A DNA stretch of 64,000 bases from Nonlabens sp. MB-3u-79 (GTDB lineage: Bacteria; Bacteroidota; Bacteroidia; Flavobacteriales; Flavobacteriaceae). The stretch is from NCBI RefSeq assembly GCF_002831625.1, contig NZ_CP025116.1:1968501-2032500 (forward strand), given 5' to 3'. The notes below the pieces were generated by a model. It saw only the letters and a program-made list of their open reading frames with translations, was not told where the DNA came from and made no database searches. The translations under genes were made by a program, and so were the position numbers. This document shows, piece after piece, positions 53,839 through 63,824 of this stretch (position 1 is the first letter of the stretch; each line of letters opens with the position of its first letter).

Positions 53839-55126
53839 ACTGTGGCTTATCATAAAGAGAGAATACCTGAATAAGGTAAGGAACAGGACATTCATCATCA
53901 TGACTTTTGTAAGTCCAGTGATATTTGTTGGTGTGGCTTTGTTAATAGGATGGCTGACTAGTATCAACTCTGATACAATAAGAAAAATTGCTGTGCTTGA
54001 TCAAACTGCTGACAATTATGCAGCACTTTTTGAAAATTACGACCGCAATGAATACATCAATTTGGACGGTATTTCTAAAGAAGCGGCAATTGCTGCGAGC
54101 AGAGAGGCAGATTATTATGGATTGATACTTATTGAAGCAAGAGAAGGACAGCTGGCAGACATTAGTTTTTATTCTGATGACTCTCCTTCCCAAGGTTTTT
54201 TAGAATCTATTGAAAACAAGATCAACAAACAAGCTACTGCAAATAACTTAGAAGATGCTGGAATTAATCTTAATGTGATTAAAGAGCGCACCGTAAATAA
54301 GGACTTGCAACTTCAAGACTTTACCGGTGAAAAAACCAGTAAAATGTCTGGATGGATTAAAATTGCGACAGGTGGTGCGGCAGGATATTTATTGATGATG
54401 TTTATCATTATATATGGTAATATGGTCATGAGATCTGTTATAGAAGAAAAGACCAGTCGCATTATAGAAATTATTGTAAGCAGTGTAAAGCCTATTTATT
54501 TAATGATAGGAAAGATAACAGGTACTTCTCTGGCAGGAATCACGCAGTTTTTGATTTGGGTCGTTTTAGGTTTTATTCTCATGCTCGTTGCCACTACTTT
54601 TTTAGGAGTTGACGCTTTTTCAAATCCAGCAAATGCAGATGTGATGCTCCAAGCGCAAGACATGAGTAAGATGGAATTGATTTTTAACGACATCGCCCAG
54701 CTTCCTATTCTGAAATTATTAGTATGTTTTTTCATATACTTTATGGGCGGGTACTTTCTATATGCTTCTATTTATACAGCTATAGGTGCAGCTGTTGATA
54801 ATGAAACGGATACACAACAATTTATGTTACCAGTGATATTACCCTTAATGCTCGCCATATATGTAGGTTTCTTTTCAGTAATGGAAAGTCCGCATGGAAC
54901 AGTTGCCGTTATATTTTCTTATATTCCGCTTACTTCTCCTATTGTGATGTTGATGAGAATACCATTTGGAGAAATTGCTTGGTGGGAGATAGCTTTAAGC
55001 ATGTTGTTGTTGTATGTAAGTATTATAGGTGTTGCAATGCTTGCTGCAAAAATTTATAGAATAGGAATATTAATGTACGGTAAAAAGACCAACTGGAAGG
55101 AACTTTATAAATGGTTGCGTTACTAA
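53831..55126 (+). CDS. ABC transporter permease (NatB/ABC-2 type)
   Basis: From the ATG at 53831 the product has 431 residues: MDKLWLIIKREYLNKVRNRT, a first helix (FIIMTFVSPVIFVGVALLIG), a long extracytoplasmic domain, and five further helices near the C-terminus, with RSVIEEKTSRIIEIIVSSVK before them. This is the NatB/ABC-2 exporter layout. The start was chosen for the ABC-2 N-terminus; the longer frame from 53801 lies inside the ATPase gene. The MscS gene follows two bases after its stop. Confidence 0.92.
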   Translation: MDKLWLIIKREYLNKVRNRTFIIMTFVSPVIFVGVALLIGWLTSINSDTIRKIAVLDQTADNYAALFENYDRNEYINLDGISKEAAIAASREADYYGLILIEAREGQLADISFYSDDSPSQGFLESIENKINKQATANNLEDAGINLNVIKERTVNKDLQLQDFTGEKTSKMSGWIKIATGGAAGYLLMMFIIIYGNMVMRSVIEEKTSRIIEIIVSSVKPIYLMIGKITGTSLAGITQFLIWVVLGFILMLVATTFLGVDAFSNPANADVMLQAQDMSKMELIFNDIAQLPILKLLVCFFIYFMGGYFLYASIYTAIGAAVDNETDTQQFMLPVILPLMLAIYVGFFSVMESPHGTVAVIFSYIPLTSPIVMLMRIPFGEIAWWEIALSMLLLYVSIIGVAMLAAKIYRIGILMYGKKTNWKELYKWLRY

Positions 55127-55128
55127 TT

Positions 55129-56013
55129 ATGGAAATAGATTGGGATAAAATAGAGGAGTTTTTTACCTATCCTATAGTAGGATCTAGAAATACAGATGGT
55201 TTCCATTTTGATACTTGGATGCTTATCCTGGCAGTTTTAGCGATTTTGATTACCACTTTAGTCTTAAGAGGAATTAAAAAAGTGATTACTCGCAAAATGG
55301 ATACTACAGACAAATTAAAGTTTGATAGTGTTTTTAAGTTTTTTAATTATTTGGTTTATATCATCGTTGTCATCACTGTTTTACATTCCAGTGGGGTAAA
55401 ACTTACGGGACTTCTAACGGCGAGTGCTGCATTATTTGTAGGGCTAGGTTTTGCTTTACAAGATTTGTTTAAAGATATTATTGCGGGAATCACCATTCTT
55501 ACAGATCGATCTGTCTTGGTAAATGATGTAATTGAAATGAATGGTAAAGTGGGGCGTGTATTTGAGGTGAAGTTAAGAAGCACTAGAATTGTTACAAGAG
55601 ACGATAAGATTTTGATTATTCCTAATCATCTTTTTATGTCGGAGTCCGTTTATAATTACACGCAAAACCACCCAAAAACTAGAGAGCATGTACTGGTAGG
55701 TGTTGCTTATGGTAGTGACACAGAGTTAGTAGAAAGGCTTTTGGTGAGCTGCGCAAGTCAGCAAAAAGGTATTCTTAAAAGTCCAGAACCATTTGTTATG
55801 TTTAATGATTTTGGCGATAGTTCCTTAAATTTCGGAATCTATTTTTTTGTACGAGACTCTTTTGCAGAGCCTCGTATTAAAAGTGCGTTGCGTTTTGCTA
55901 TTGATAAGGCCTTTAGAGAGAATGGAGTTACCATTCCTTTCCCACAAAGGGATTTACACATTATCTCCCGCCCTTCGGTCAATGAAGGGTCAAACGACAG
56001 GGGTAATGACTAG
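55129..56013 (+). CDS. MscS family mechanosensitive ion channel
   Basis: The product has 294 residues from the ATG at 55129. It has three membrane helices, the last being the pore helix LTGLLTASAALFVGLGFALQ with the Ala/Gly pattern of TM3, then the beta domain DVIEMNGKVGRVFEVKLRST and the typical IPNHLFMSESVYNYTQNHPK. It opens under membrane tension to release solutes during osmotic downshift. Another in-frame ATG at 55111 overlaps the permease gene. It starts two bases after the permease stop, and its end overlaps the next start codon. Confidence 0.93.
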   Translation: MEIDWDKIEEFFTYPIVGSRNTDGFHFDTWMLILAVLAILITTLVLRGIKKVITRKMDTTDKLKFDSVFKFFNYLVYIIVVITVLHSSGVKLTGLLTASAALFVGLGFALQDLFKDIIAGITILTDRSVLVNDVIEMNGKVGRVFEVKLRSTRIVTRDDKILIIPNHLFMSESVYNYTQNHPKTREHVLVGVAYGSDTELVERLLVSCASQQKGILKSPEPFVMFNDFGDSSLNFGIYFFVRDSFAEPRIKSALRFAIDKAFRENGVTIPFPQRDLHIISRPSVNEGSNDRGND

Positions 56014-56899
56014 CGTCATGCAGATGCTTAAAATAAGTGTGGTTGTATTGTGTGTTCTTGCTTTCGCGAAAGCGTACTCCCAAGGAACAGACTTATTTAG
56101 AGCAGAGTATACCTATTTCCCTCAGAGTAAATCGGATAACAGCTTTAGAAGATTCCGGACCTTTGCAAATGTGCCACTTAAGGTAGATGACGGCACTTAT
56201 ATAGTACCATTTCTAGAATATAGGAATGTAGAATATATTGTAAAAGATGATTTTACATTAACCGATTTTGGGTCTGATCGCTACGAAAGTTATGAAGTAG
56301 GATTAGGCTATACGTTCCCTATGAAAAACAATTGGAGATTTGGCGCTCGAATAGGGATTCTTGCAGCTTCTAATTTTGATGAAGGAAAAGCAAGATCTGA
56401 TGACTATTTTCTAACTGGAAGCGTTTATTTTATAAAAAGTAAAAAGAATCGAGAAGATGGAGGTAAGCCATGGCGGCTCATAGTAGGGGTTCAATATGCT
56501 ACCACTGCAGGCCGGCCTTTTCCATTACCTTACCTCAATTATTATAGAGAGATGAATGATAGCTGGAGCTTCACTTTAGGAGCCCCCAAGATGAATTTGA
56601 AATACAGGTTCAATGAAAAGAATAATATGCAACTCTATGCGAGACTGGATGGCTTTTATGCAAACATTCAAAATGATGAGCCTACTTCAAGAGGTATCGC
56701 TGAGGATGTCTCTATGACGGTTGCTATGATAGGTCCAGGATATGAGTATAATTTTACTAAACATATTTCGGCTTATATTTATGCAGGCTATACCTTTATA
56801 AATGACATACGTCTGGGAGATAATAATGGTGATGATGTAGTCACGCTTAATGATACCAATACTTTTTATTCACGAATAGGATTAAAATTCAAAATTTAA
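56006..56899 (+). CDS. Outer-membrane beta-barrel protein (DUF6268-like)
   Basis: The product begins MTSVMQMLKISVVVLCVLAF with the signal peptide ending AKAYSQ; ATGs at 56006, 56018 and 56024 are all possible. The mature part alternates barrel strands: TDLFRAEYTYFPQSKSDNSF, RRFRTFANVPLKV, DGTYIVPFLEYRNVEYIVKD, ISAYIYAGYTFINDIRLGDN and a final strand ending IGLKFKI. I take it for a DUF6268-type barrel; that is from memory. The palindrome at 56060-56073 encodes AFAKA and supplies the signal peptidase site. It sits between MscS and a sigma-54 activator in one transcript. Confidence 0.8.
   Translation: MTSVMQMLKISVVVLCVLAFAKAYSQGTDLFRAEYTYFPQSKSDNSFRRFRTFANVPLKVDDGTYIVPFLEYRNVEYIVKDDFTLTDFGSDRYESYEVGLGYTFPMKNNWRFGARIGILAASNFDEGKARSDDYFLTGSVYFIKSKKNREDGGKPWRLIVGVQYATTAGRPFPLPYLNYYREMNDSWSFTLGAPKMNLKYRFNEKNNMQLYARLDGFYANIQNDEPTSRGIAEDVSMTVAMIGPGYEYNFTKHISAYIYAGYTFINDIRLGDNNGDDVVTLNDTNTFYSRIGLKFKI
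56060..56073. repeat. Highly iterated palindrome copy 13
   Basis: Perfect 14-mer core in the signal peptide of the DUF6268-like barrel gene; frame AFAKA. Confidence 0.95.
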
Positions 56900-56901
56900 A
56901 A

Positions 56902-58065
56902 ATGGCAAATATTCTCCTTATAGAAGATGAAAGCGCAATACGTCGCGTTTTAGGTAAAATCTTAACTGAAGAAAATAAAGATTATGTGGTGACAGAGGCT
57001 GTTGATGGTCTTGAAGGAATAGAACTCATTAGAGATAATGATTACGATCTAGTTCTTTGTGACATTAAAATGCCTAAGATGGATGGTGTTGAGGTTCTTG
57101 AGGCTATGAAGAAAATCAAACCAGAGATTCCTGTAGTGATGATTTCGGGGCATGGAGATCTTGATACTGCGGTAAATACCATGCGATTAGGTGCTTTTGA
57201 TTATATCTCTAAGCCGCCAGATTTAAATAGACTTTTAAATACGGTACGTAATGCTCTTGATAAGAAAAGTCTTGTTGTAGAAAACAATCGTCTAAAGAAA
57301 AAGGTAAGTAAGAATTACGAAATGATAGGTCATAGCGAGTTGATTGTGATCATTAAAAATATCATTGAAAAAGTTGCTCCTACAGATGCTAGAGTACTTA
57401 TTACTGGTGCAAACGGAACAGGTAAAGAACTTGTAGCACATTGGTTACATGAAAAGAGTGCTCGTTCTAAGGGTCCTTTTATAGAAGTGAATTGTGCCGC
57501 CATCCCTAGTGAGTTGATAGAAAGCGAACTCTTTGGCCACGTCAAAGGAAGTTTTACTGGCGCCAATAAAGATCGCGCCGGAAAATTTGAAGCTGCAAAT
57601 GGTGGAACGATTTTCCTTGATGAAATAGGCGATATGAGCGCAAAAGCTCAAGCTAAAGTTCTTAGAGCACTACAAGAAAATAAAATACAACGTGTAGGTA
57701 GTGATAGAGATATTAAAGTAGATGTAAGAATTTTATCAGCTACTAACAAAGATTTAAAACAAGAAATAGAAGATAAAAAATTTAGAGAAGATCTATATCA
57801 CAGGCTTGCTGTTATTCTAATTAATGTTCCTACACTTAACGATAGGCGAGAAGATATTCCGCTTTTAATCAATCATTTTGCGTCAAAAATAGCAAAAGAA
57901 CAAGGGACCTCAGTCAAAGAATTTGACGACAAAGCATTCAAATTGCTAAAGCAATACGACTGGACAGGAAACATACGTGAGTTGCGCAATGTAGTAGAAC
58001 GTTTGATTATTTTGGGAGGAAATCAAATCAGCGAGAAAGATGTAAAACTTTTTGCTAGTAAATAA
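56902..58065 (+). CDS. Sigma-54-dependent response regulator (NtrC-like) without DNA-binding domain
   Basis: The 387-residue product has a receiver domain (MANILLIEDESAIRRVLGKI; phosphoacceptor Asp54 in LVLCDIKMPKMDG) and a sigma-54 interaction AAA+ domain: Walker A GANGTGKEL, the sigma-54 contact loop ESELFGHVKGSFTGANKD, Walker B GGTIFLDEIGDMSAKAQAKV, and WTGNIRELRNVVERL. The chain ends 17 residues after that at LFASK, so the Fis-type helix-turn-helix normally found at the C-terminus is absent. It may activate from solution, or act through a partner. No histidine kinase is adjacent. The start codon follows the barrel gene by two bases. Confidence 0.93.
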   Translation: MANILLIEDESAIRRVLGKILTEENKDYVVTEAVDGLEGIELIRDNDYDLVLCDIKMPKMDGVEVLEAMKKIKPEIPVVMISGHGDLDTAVNTMRLGAFDYISKPPDLNRLLNTVRNALDKKSLVVENNRLKKKVSKNYEMIGHSELIVIIKNIIEKVAPTDARVLITGANGTGKELVAHWLHEKSARSKGPFIEVNCAAIPSELIESELFGHVKGSFTGANKDRAGKFEAANGGTIFLDEIGDMSAKAQAKVLRALQENKIQRVGSDRDIKVDVRILSATNKDLKQEIEDKKFREDLYHRLAVILINVPTLNDRREDIPLLINHFASKIAKEQGTSVKEFDDKAFKLLKQYDWTGNIRELRNVVERLIILGGNQISEKDVKLFASK

Positions 58066-58072
58066 ATAATCT

Positions 58073-58942
58073 ATGACATCAGATGATTATAAAGCAACAG
58101 AGCAGCTTCAACTTTCAAAGTTGCCTACACTTTTAAAAAATTCTCCGTCAAAAAAGAAGACTGAAAAGGAACTGGGTAAAGTAAGAAGAGATCTGGCAAA
58201 TTTTCAAGCGAGGTTGTACGCACATGACCGGCATGCGGTTTTGGTTTGCTTTCAGGGTATGGATACCTCTGGTAAAGACAGTCTGATCCGTGAGGTGTTT
58301 AAAGACTTTAATGCAAGAGGAGTGGTACAGCACAGTTTTAAGGTGCCTACAAATATAGAATTATCGCAGGGTTATCTATGGAGGCATTATATCGCCTTGC
58401 CGTCTAAGGGGCATTTTGGTATTTTTAATAGAACACATTACGAGAATGTATTAGTTACTAGAGTCCATCCAGAATATTTAATGGCCGAGAATCTTCCAGG
58501 TTTTGATAGTCCAGATGATGCGACAGAAGATTTTTGGCAAATGCGTTACCAGCAAATCAATAATTTTGAGAAGGAGCTTATTGAAAATGGAACTTTTATT
58601 TTTAAATTTTTCCTTCATCTCAGTAAAGAAGAGCAAAAAAGCAGGTTGTTAAGAAGATTGAAGACACCAGAGAAGAATTGGAAATTTTCAAAAGATGATC
58701 TTAAGGAGCGTAAATTATGGGAAAACTATATGCATTGCTATGAGCAAGCTATACGCCACACACATACAGATGTTGCTCCATGGCATATCATCCCAGCAGA
58801 CGATAAGCCTGTGGCAAGACTTTTAGTTGCAAAAATACTTTTGGAGACTTTGTCCCAATTTAAAGAAATACAAGCTCCTGAAATGGATGACGAAGTATCT
58901 GGAAATATTAATAAATACATACAAGCTTTACAAAATGAATAA
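58073..58942 (+). CDS. Polyphosphate kinase 2 family protein
   Basis: The 289-residue product has Walker A in FQGMDTSGKDSLIREVFKDF (about residue 60), then VPTNIELSQGYLWRHYIALP, FGIFNRTHYENVLVTRVHPE and HIIPADDKPVARLLVAKILL. This is the PPK2 family, which transfers phosphate between polyphosphate and nucleotides; the class (NDP- or NMP-phosphorylating) cannot be fixed by eye. The gene follows the sigma-54 regulator by seven bases and overlaps the M28 peptidase gene by eight. Confidence 0.93.
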   Translation: MTSDDYKATEQLQLSKLPTLLKNSPSKKKTEKELGKVRRDLANFQARLYAHDRHAVLVCFQGMDTSGKDSLIREVFKDFNARGVVQHSFKVPTNIELSQGYLWRHYIALPSKGHFGIFNRTHYENVLVTRVHPEYLMAENLPGFDSPDDATEDFWQMRYQQINNFEKELIENGTFIFKFFLHLSKEEQKSRLLRRLKTPEKNWKFSKDDLKERKLWENYMHCYEQAIRHTHTDVAPWHIIPADDKPVARLLVAKILLETLSQFKEIQAPEMDDEVSGNINKYIQALQNE

Positions 58943-60344
58943 AATATATACCATTGGATTACTTGTTTTAATAGGTTCCGCTTTCGCGAAAGCGCAAACC
59001 TTACCAACATCAAAGGCAGATTCACTTATGCTAAGAAGTATCTATGACTTCAATCTAACAGAGTCTAAAAGTTACGAGTGGCTCGATTATTTATCTAACA
59101 CCATAGGAGGAAGGTTGTCGGGGTCTCTACAAGCCGAACGCGCAGTAACTTATACCGAAAAGGAAATCAAAAAATTCACTGATAGAACAGAGTTACAGTC
59201 GGTGTTAGTTCCTAAATGGACCAGAGGCACGCCAGAATTTGCCTACATACAACTGAACGATCTTTCTACTATCAACGTTAATGTATGTGCTTTAGGAGGT
59301 TCTATCCCCACTAGAGAAGCCGGGATAAAAGCCCCGGTAATCGAGGTGACCTCTTTGCAAGAGCTTTCTGAGTTAGGAAGAGAACAGATAGAAGGAAAAA
59401 TTGTTTTTTATAACCGCCCTATGGATCCTAAAAAGATTCAAACTTTTGAGGCCTATGGTGGATGTGTCGATCAAAGGTACAGCGGTGCAGAAGAAGCAGG
59501 TAAATACGGTGCTGTTGCAGTAATAGTAAGATCTATGAATCTAAGATTAGATGATTATCCGCATACGGGTGCTATGAGCTATGGTGACTCAGATGTTGAA
59601 GATTATATTCCAGCAGCTGCCATCAGTACTAATGATGCAGAAAAGTTGCACACTTACCTAGCAATAGACAAGAATTTACAGTTTTATTTAAAACAAGATT
59701 GTACCGTATGGGGAGATGTAGAAAGTCATAACGTGATAGGCGAAATTAAAGGAAGTACCTACCCTAACGAAGTGATCATCGTAGGAGGTCATTTAGATTC
59801 CTGGGATTTAGGTGATGGCAGCCATGATGACGGTGCTGGAGTAGTACAGTCCATGCAAGTATTACACACCTTGAAAACATTAGGTTATAAACCGCTACGT
59901 ACGATACGAGTAGTTCTTTTTATGAATGAAGAAAATGGATTAAAGGGCGCTCGAGAATATGCAAAACAAGCGACACTTAAAAAGGAGCATCACATTTTTG
60001 CTTTAGAAAGTGACTCCGGAGGTTTTACCCCTAGAGGCTTTAGTTTTGATACTAGTGATGATCAAATGAAAGTTGTAGAATCCTGGAAACCTTTATTCAA
60101 ACCTTACTTGATACATTATTTTGAGCAGGGTGGCAGTGGAGCAGACATAGGTCCATTAAAAGCTTCTGGTACAACTTTAGCAGGCCTACGACCAGATTCT
60201 CAAAGATATTTTGATTTTCATCACGCAGCAAACGATACGTTTGATGCTGTTAATAAGCGGGAGTTAGAATTAGGTGCTGCTACAATGACTAGTTTGATCT
60301 ATCTTTTTGATCAATATGGAATAGTTAATAAAAGGATGGATTAG
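58935..60344 (+). CDS. M28 family metallopeptidase (carboxypeptidase Q-like), exported
   Basis: From the ATG at 58935 the product has 469 residues. The signal peptide MNKIYTIGLLVLIGSAFAKA ends in the palindrome-encoded AFAKA (58979-58994), cleavage expected before QTLPTS. The zinc ligands of M28 peptidases are in VGGHLDSWDLGDGSHDDGAG (His about 286, second Asp in HDDG), MNEENGLKGAREY (Glu-Glu) and FHHAANDTFDAV. A PA-like domain lies between the signal and the catalytic domain (KAPVIEVTSLQELSELG). It probably cleaves dipeptides in the periplasm. An upstream ATG at 58827 lies within the PPK2 gene and is rejected. Confidence 0.93.
   Translation: MNKIYTIGLLVLIGSAFAKAQTLPTSKADSLMLRSIYDFNLTESKSYEWLDYLSNTIGGRLSGSLQAERAVTYTEKEIKKFTDRTELQSVLVPKWTRGTPEFAYIQLNDLSTINVNVCALGGSIPTREAGIKAPVIEVTSLQELSELGREQIEGKIVFYNRPMDPKKIQTFEAYGGCVDQRYSGAEEAGKYGAVAVIVRSMNLRLDDYPHTGAMSYGDSDVEDYIPAAAISTNDAEKLHTYLAIDKNLQFYLKQDCTVWGDVESHNVIGEIKGSTYPNEVIIVGGHLDSWDLGDGSHDDGAGVVQSMQVLHTLKTLGYKPLRTIRVVLFMNEENGLKGAREYAKQATLKKEHHIFALESDSGGFTPRGFSFDTSDDQMKVVESWKPLFKPYLIHYFEQGGSGADIGPLKASGTTLAGLRPDSQRYFDFHHAANDTFDAVNKRELELGAATMTSLIYLFDQYGIVNKRMD
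58979..58994. repeat. Highly iterated palindrome copy 14
   Basis: Perfect 16-mer in the signal peptide of the M28 peptidase gene; frame AFAKA. Confidence 0.95.
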
Positions 60345-60397
60345 AGCACATCCCTATTGCACATTCTATCTACTTTTACGCCTTTTGAGAAATCACT

Positions 60398-61753
60398 ATG
60401 GCATTAAAAGATTACACTAAAGAATTTCCTAAAAACCTCCATATAGCAGTACCTATAATGGTAGGTCAAATAGCCCATTTGTTAGTTGCGCTAGCAGATA
60501 ATATAATGGTAGGGGAGTTGGGTGCGGCGCAGCTAGCTGCGGTGTCATTAGGTAATACTTTGATTTTTATAGCTCTTTCTGTAGGAATAGGTTTTTCATT
60601 TGCTATAACACCTCTGGTTGCAGAGGCAGATGCTCAAGGAGATTCAGACAAAGTAACCTCTATTTTTCATTTAGGTTTTTTAATGTCGTTTATCATGGGT
60701 GTTTTGTTAATGCTTTTGATGTTTCTAAGTGAGCCCATACTTTACATGCTCGATCAACCTAAAGAGGTTGTTGATTTAGCTATTCCTTATATGAGGTGGG
60801 TAGCACTTTCCTTAATACCTTTAATGATGTTTCAGGCGGTGAAACAGTTTATAGACGGGCTTTCTAAAACTACTTATTCAATGATTGCGTCTATAGTAGC
60901 AAACATTATTAATGTATTGTTGAATTACGTTTTTATATATGGGAAATTTGGATTTCCGAGATTAGAAGTTGAGGGTGCTGCTATTGGAACGTTTGTGGCA
61001 AGGATTTTAATGTTTTTAATACTCACTGTTTTGCTTTTTTTTAATAAACAGTTTAAGAGTTATTTTTATTTATTAAAGAACTACTCTTTTGGGGTAATCA
61101 ATAAATTATTTCATCTGGGTCTTCCTACAGCGCTTCAAATGTTGTTTGAAGTTTCACTGTTTACAGCTGCCATTTTCTTATCTGGTACGTTAGGCACGAA
61201 TAGTCAAGCAGCAAATCAAATCGCATTAAACTTATCTGCATTGACCTTTATGGTAGGAGTAGGCCTAGGGGTAACAGCGACTATTAGAGTAGGTAATCAA
61301 AAAGGACTTGGTCATTTTTCAGACTTAAAGAGAATTGCAAGATCCTTATTTCTATTGACCTTTATATTCGAGTTAGTTTTTGCTTTTTGCTTTTTGTTTT
61401 TTAGAAATCAATTACCTTTTATATATATAGATAATATAGATGTAGTTGAGTTAGCGTCGAAGATTTTAATAATTGCAGCATTCTTCCAATTAAGTGATGG
61501 GTTTCAAGTTGTTTTATTAGGAGCTTTACGGGGCTTTCAAGATGTTTGGATTCCTACTCTTATTTGTTTTATAGCTTACTGGATAGTTGGGTTTCCAATT
61601 TCATTCATTTTGAGCAGCTATTATGACTTCGGGGTTCAAGGTATATGGATGGGATTATTAGTTGCGTTATCACTTTCGGCTGTTTTAATGTTTTTAAGAT
61701 ATAGGTATTTATTGAGTAGTTATGATGTTACTGCAGAGGAGAAGGCGGCGTAG
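60398..61753 (+). CDS. MATE family efflux transporter
   Basis: The 451-residue product has twelve membrane segments in two halves, with family motifs PIMVGQIAHLLVALADNIMV near the start, VGELGAAQLAAVSLGNTLIF, and in the second half FHLGLPTALQMLFEVSLFTA. It belongs to the DinF/NorM-like group that expels cations and drugs using sodium or protons. Substrate unknown. It is 53 bases after the M28 gene and probably the end of that transcript. The rRNA operon follows. Confidence 0.93.
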   Translation: MALKDYTKEFPKNLHIAVPIMVGQIAHLLVALADNIMVGELGAAQLAAVSLGNTLIFIALSVGIGFSFAITPLVAEADAQGDSDKVTSIFHLGFLMSFIMGVLLMLLMFLSEPILYMLDQPKEVVDLAIPYMRWVALSLIPLMMFQAVKQFIDGLSKTTYSMIASIVANIINVLLNYVFIYGKFGFPRLEVEGAAIGTFVARILMFLILTVLLFFNKQFKSYFYLLKNYSFGVINKLFHLGLPTALQMLFEVSLFTAAIFLSGTLGTNSQAANQIALNLSALTFMVGVGLGVTATIRVGNQKGLGHFSDLKRIARSLFLLTFIFELVFAFCFLFFRNQLPFIYIDNIDVVELASKILIIAAFFQLSDGFQVVLLGALRGFQDVWIPTLICFIAYWIVGFPISFILSSYYDFGVQGIWMGLLVALSLSAVLMFLRYRYLLSSYDVTAEEKAA

Positions 61754-62169
61754 GACAGGTTTGAAGAGTTGTTTGATGAGGATGTAAAATCATTTTTAAA
61801 ATCAAATAGCTGTAAATGAGCTTGTTGTTTTTTATTTCCATTTATTTTCATTTTTTATCATTAAAAAGTTTGGTTTGTAATAGATAGTGTCTGTATATTT
61901 GCACCCGCTTAGGAAAACAAGTATATGTTTAACGAGGCAAATGTTCTTCAAAAAAGGTTAAAAAATCAACAATCAAATCGTAAAGATTTGTTGCAGGATT
62001 TTAATTTTTAGATTTTGAAGATGTTCATTGAGATATTGATTGACAGCACAAATTAAAGTTATCACTTTAGAGTGATAACAATAGTTATATAATAAATATA
62101 GATAAGCACAATGCTAATTAAGTAGTTTCTAAAAAGCATCATATATTAAATGATCTTTAAAAAGATTCG
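61754..62169 (+). other. rRNA operon leader region
   Basis: No protein gene. It holds the rRNA promoter (61869-61901) and an AT-rich transcribed leader of about 260 bases. Near the end is TGATCTTTAAAA (62151-62162), which resembles a boxA antitermination site but also forms part of a small hairpin. Confidence 0.6.
61869..61901 (+). promoter_or_regulatory. rRNA operon promoter
   Basis: TTTG (61869-61872) and TATATTTG (61894-61901) with 21 bases between. Both fit the Bacteroidota -33 TTG and -7 TAnnTTTG elements and the 17-23 spacing. Transcription should begin near 61908. Confidence 0.75.
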
Positions 62170-63695
<1,526 letters not shown>

Positions 63696-63824
63696 CTGGA
63701 GTTTCTGAAATAATGAAACTACAAGAGTGATGTAATGCAGAGTTACTTAGTTAGTGTGTTTATTTATTTTTATATTAAGAATTGTCAATTAAGAGAAGCC
63801 GCGAGGTTTTGTTCAATGATTTAG

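Noticed and set aside
58827..58934. Extended start of the M28 peptidase
   Set aside because: It overlaps the PPK2 gene by over 100 bases and would precede a clear signal peptide.
2754..58994. Reading the palindromes as a CRISPR array, REP element or integration site
   Set aside because: They are single copies kilobases apart, have no spacers or flanking repeats, and mostly lie within genes; none of these classes fits.
62151..62162. boxA-like TGATCTTTAAAA just before 16S
   Set aside because: Ten of twelve bases match the E. coli boxA, but it lies only eight bases before the 16S end and is part of a small hairpin, so it was not called as a separate feature.
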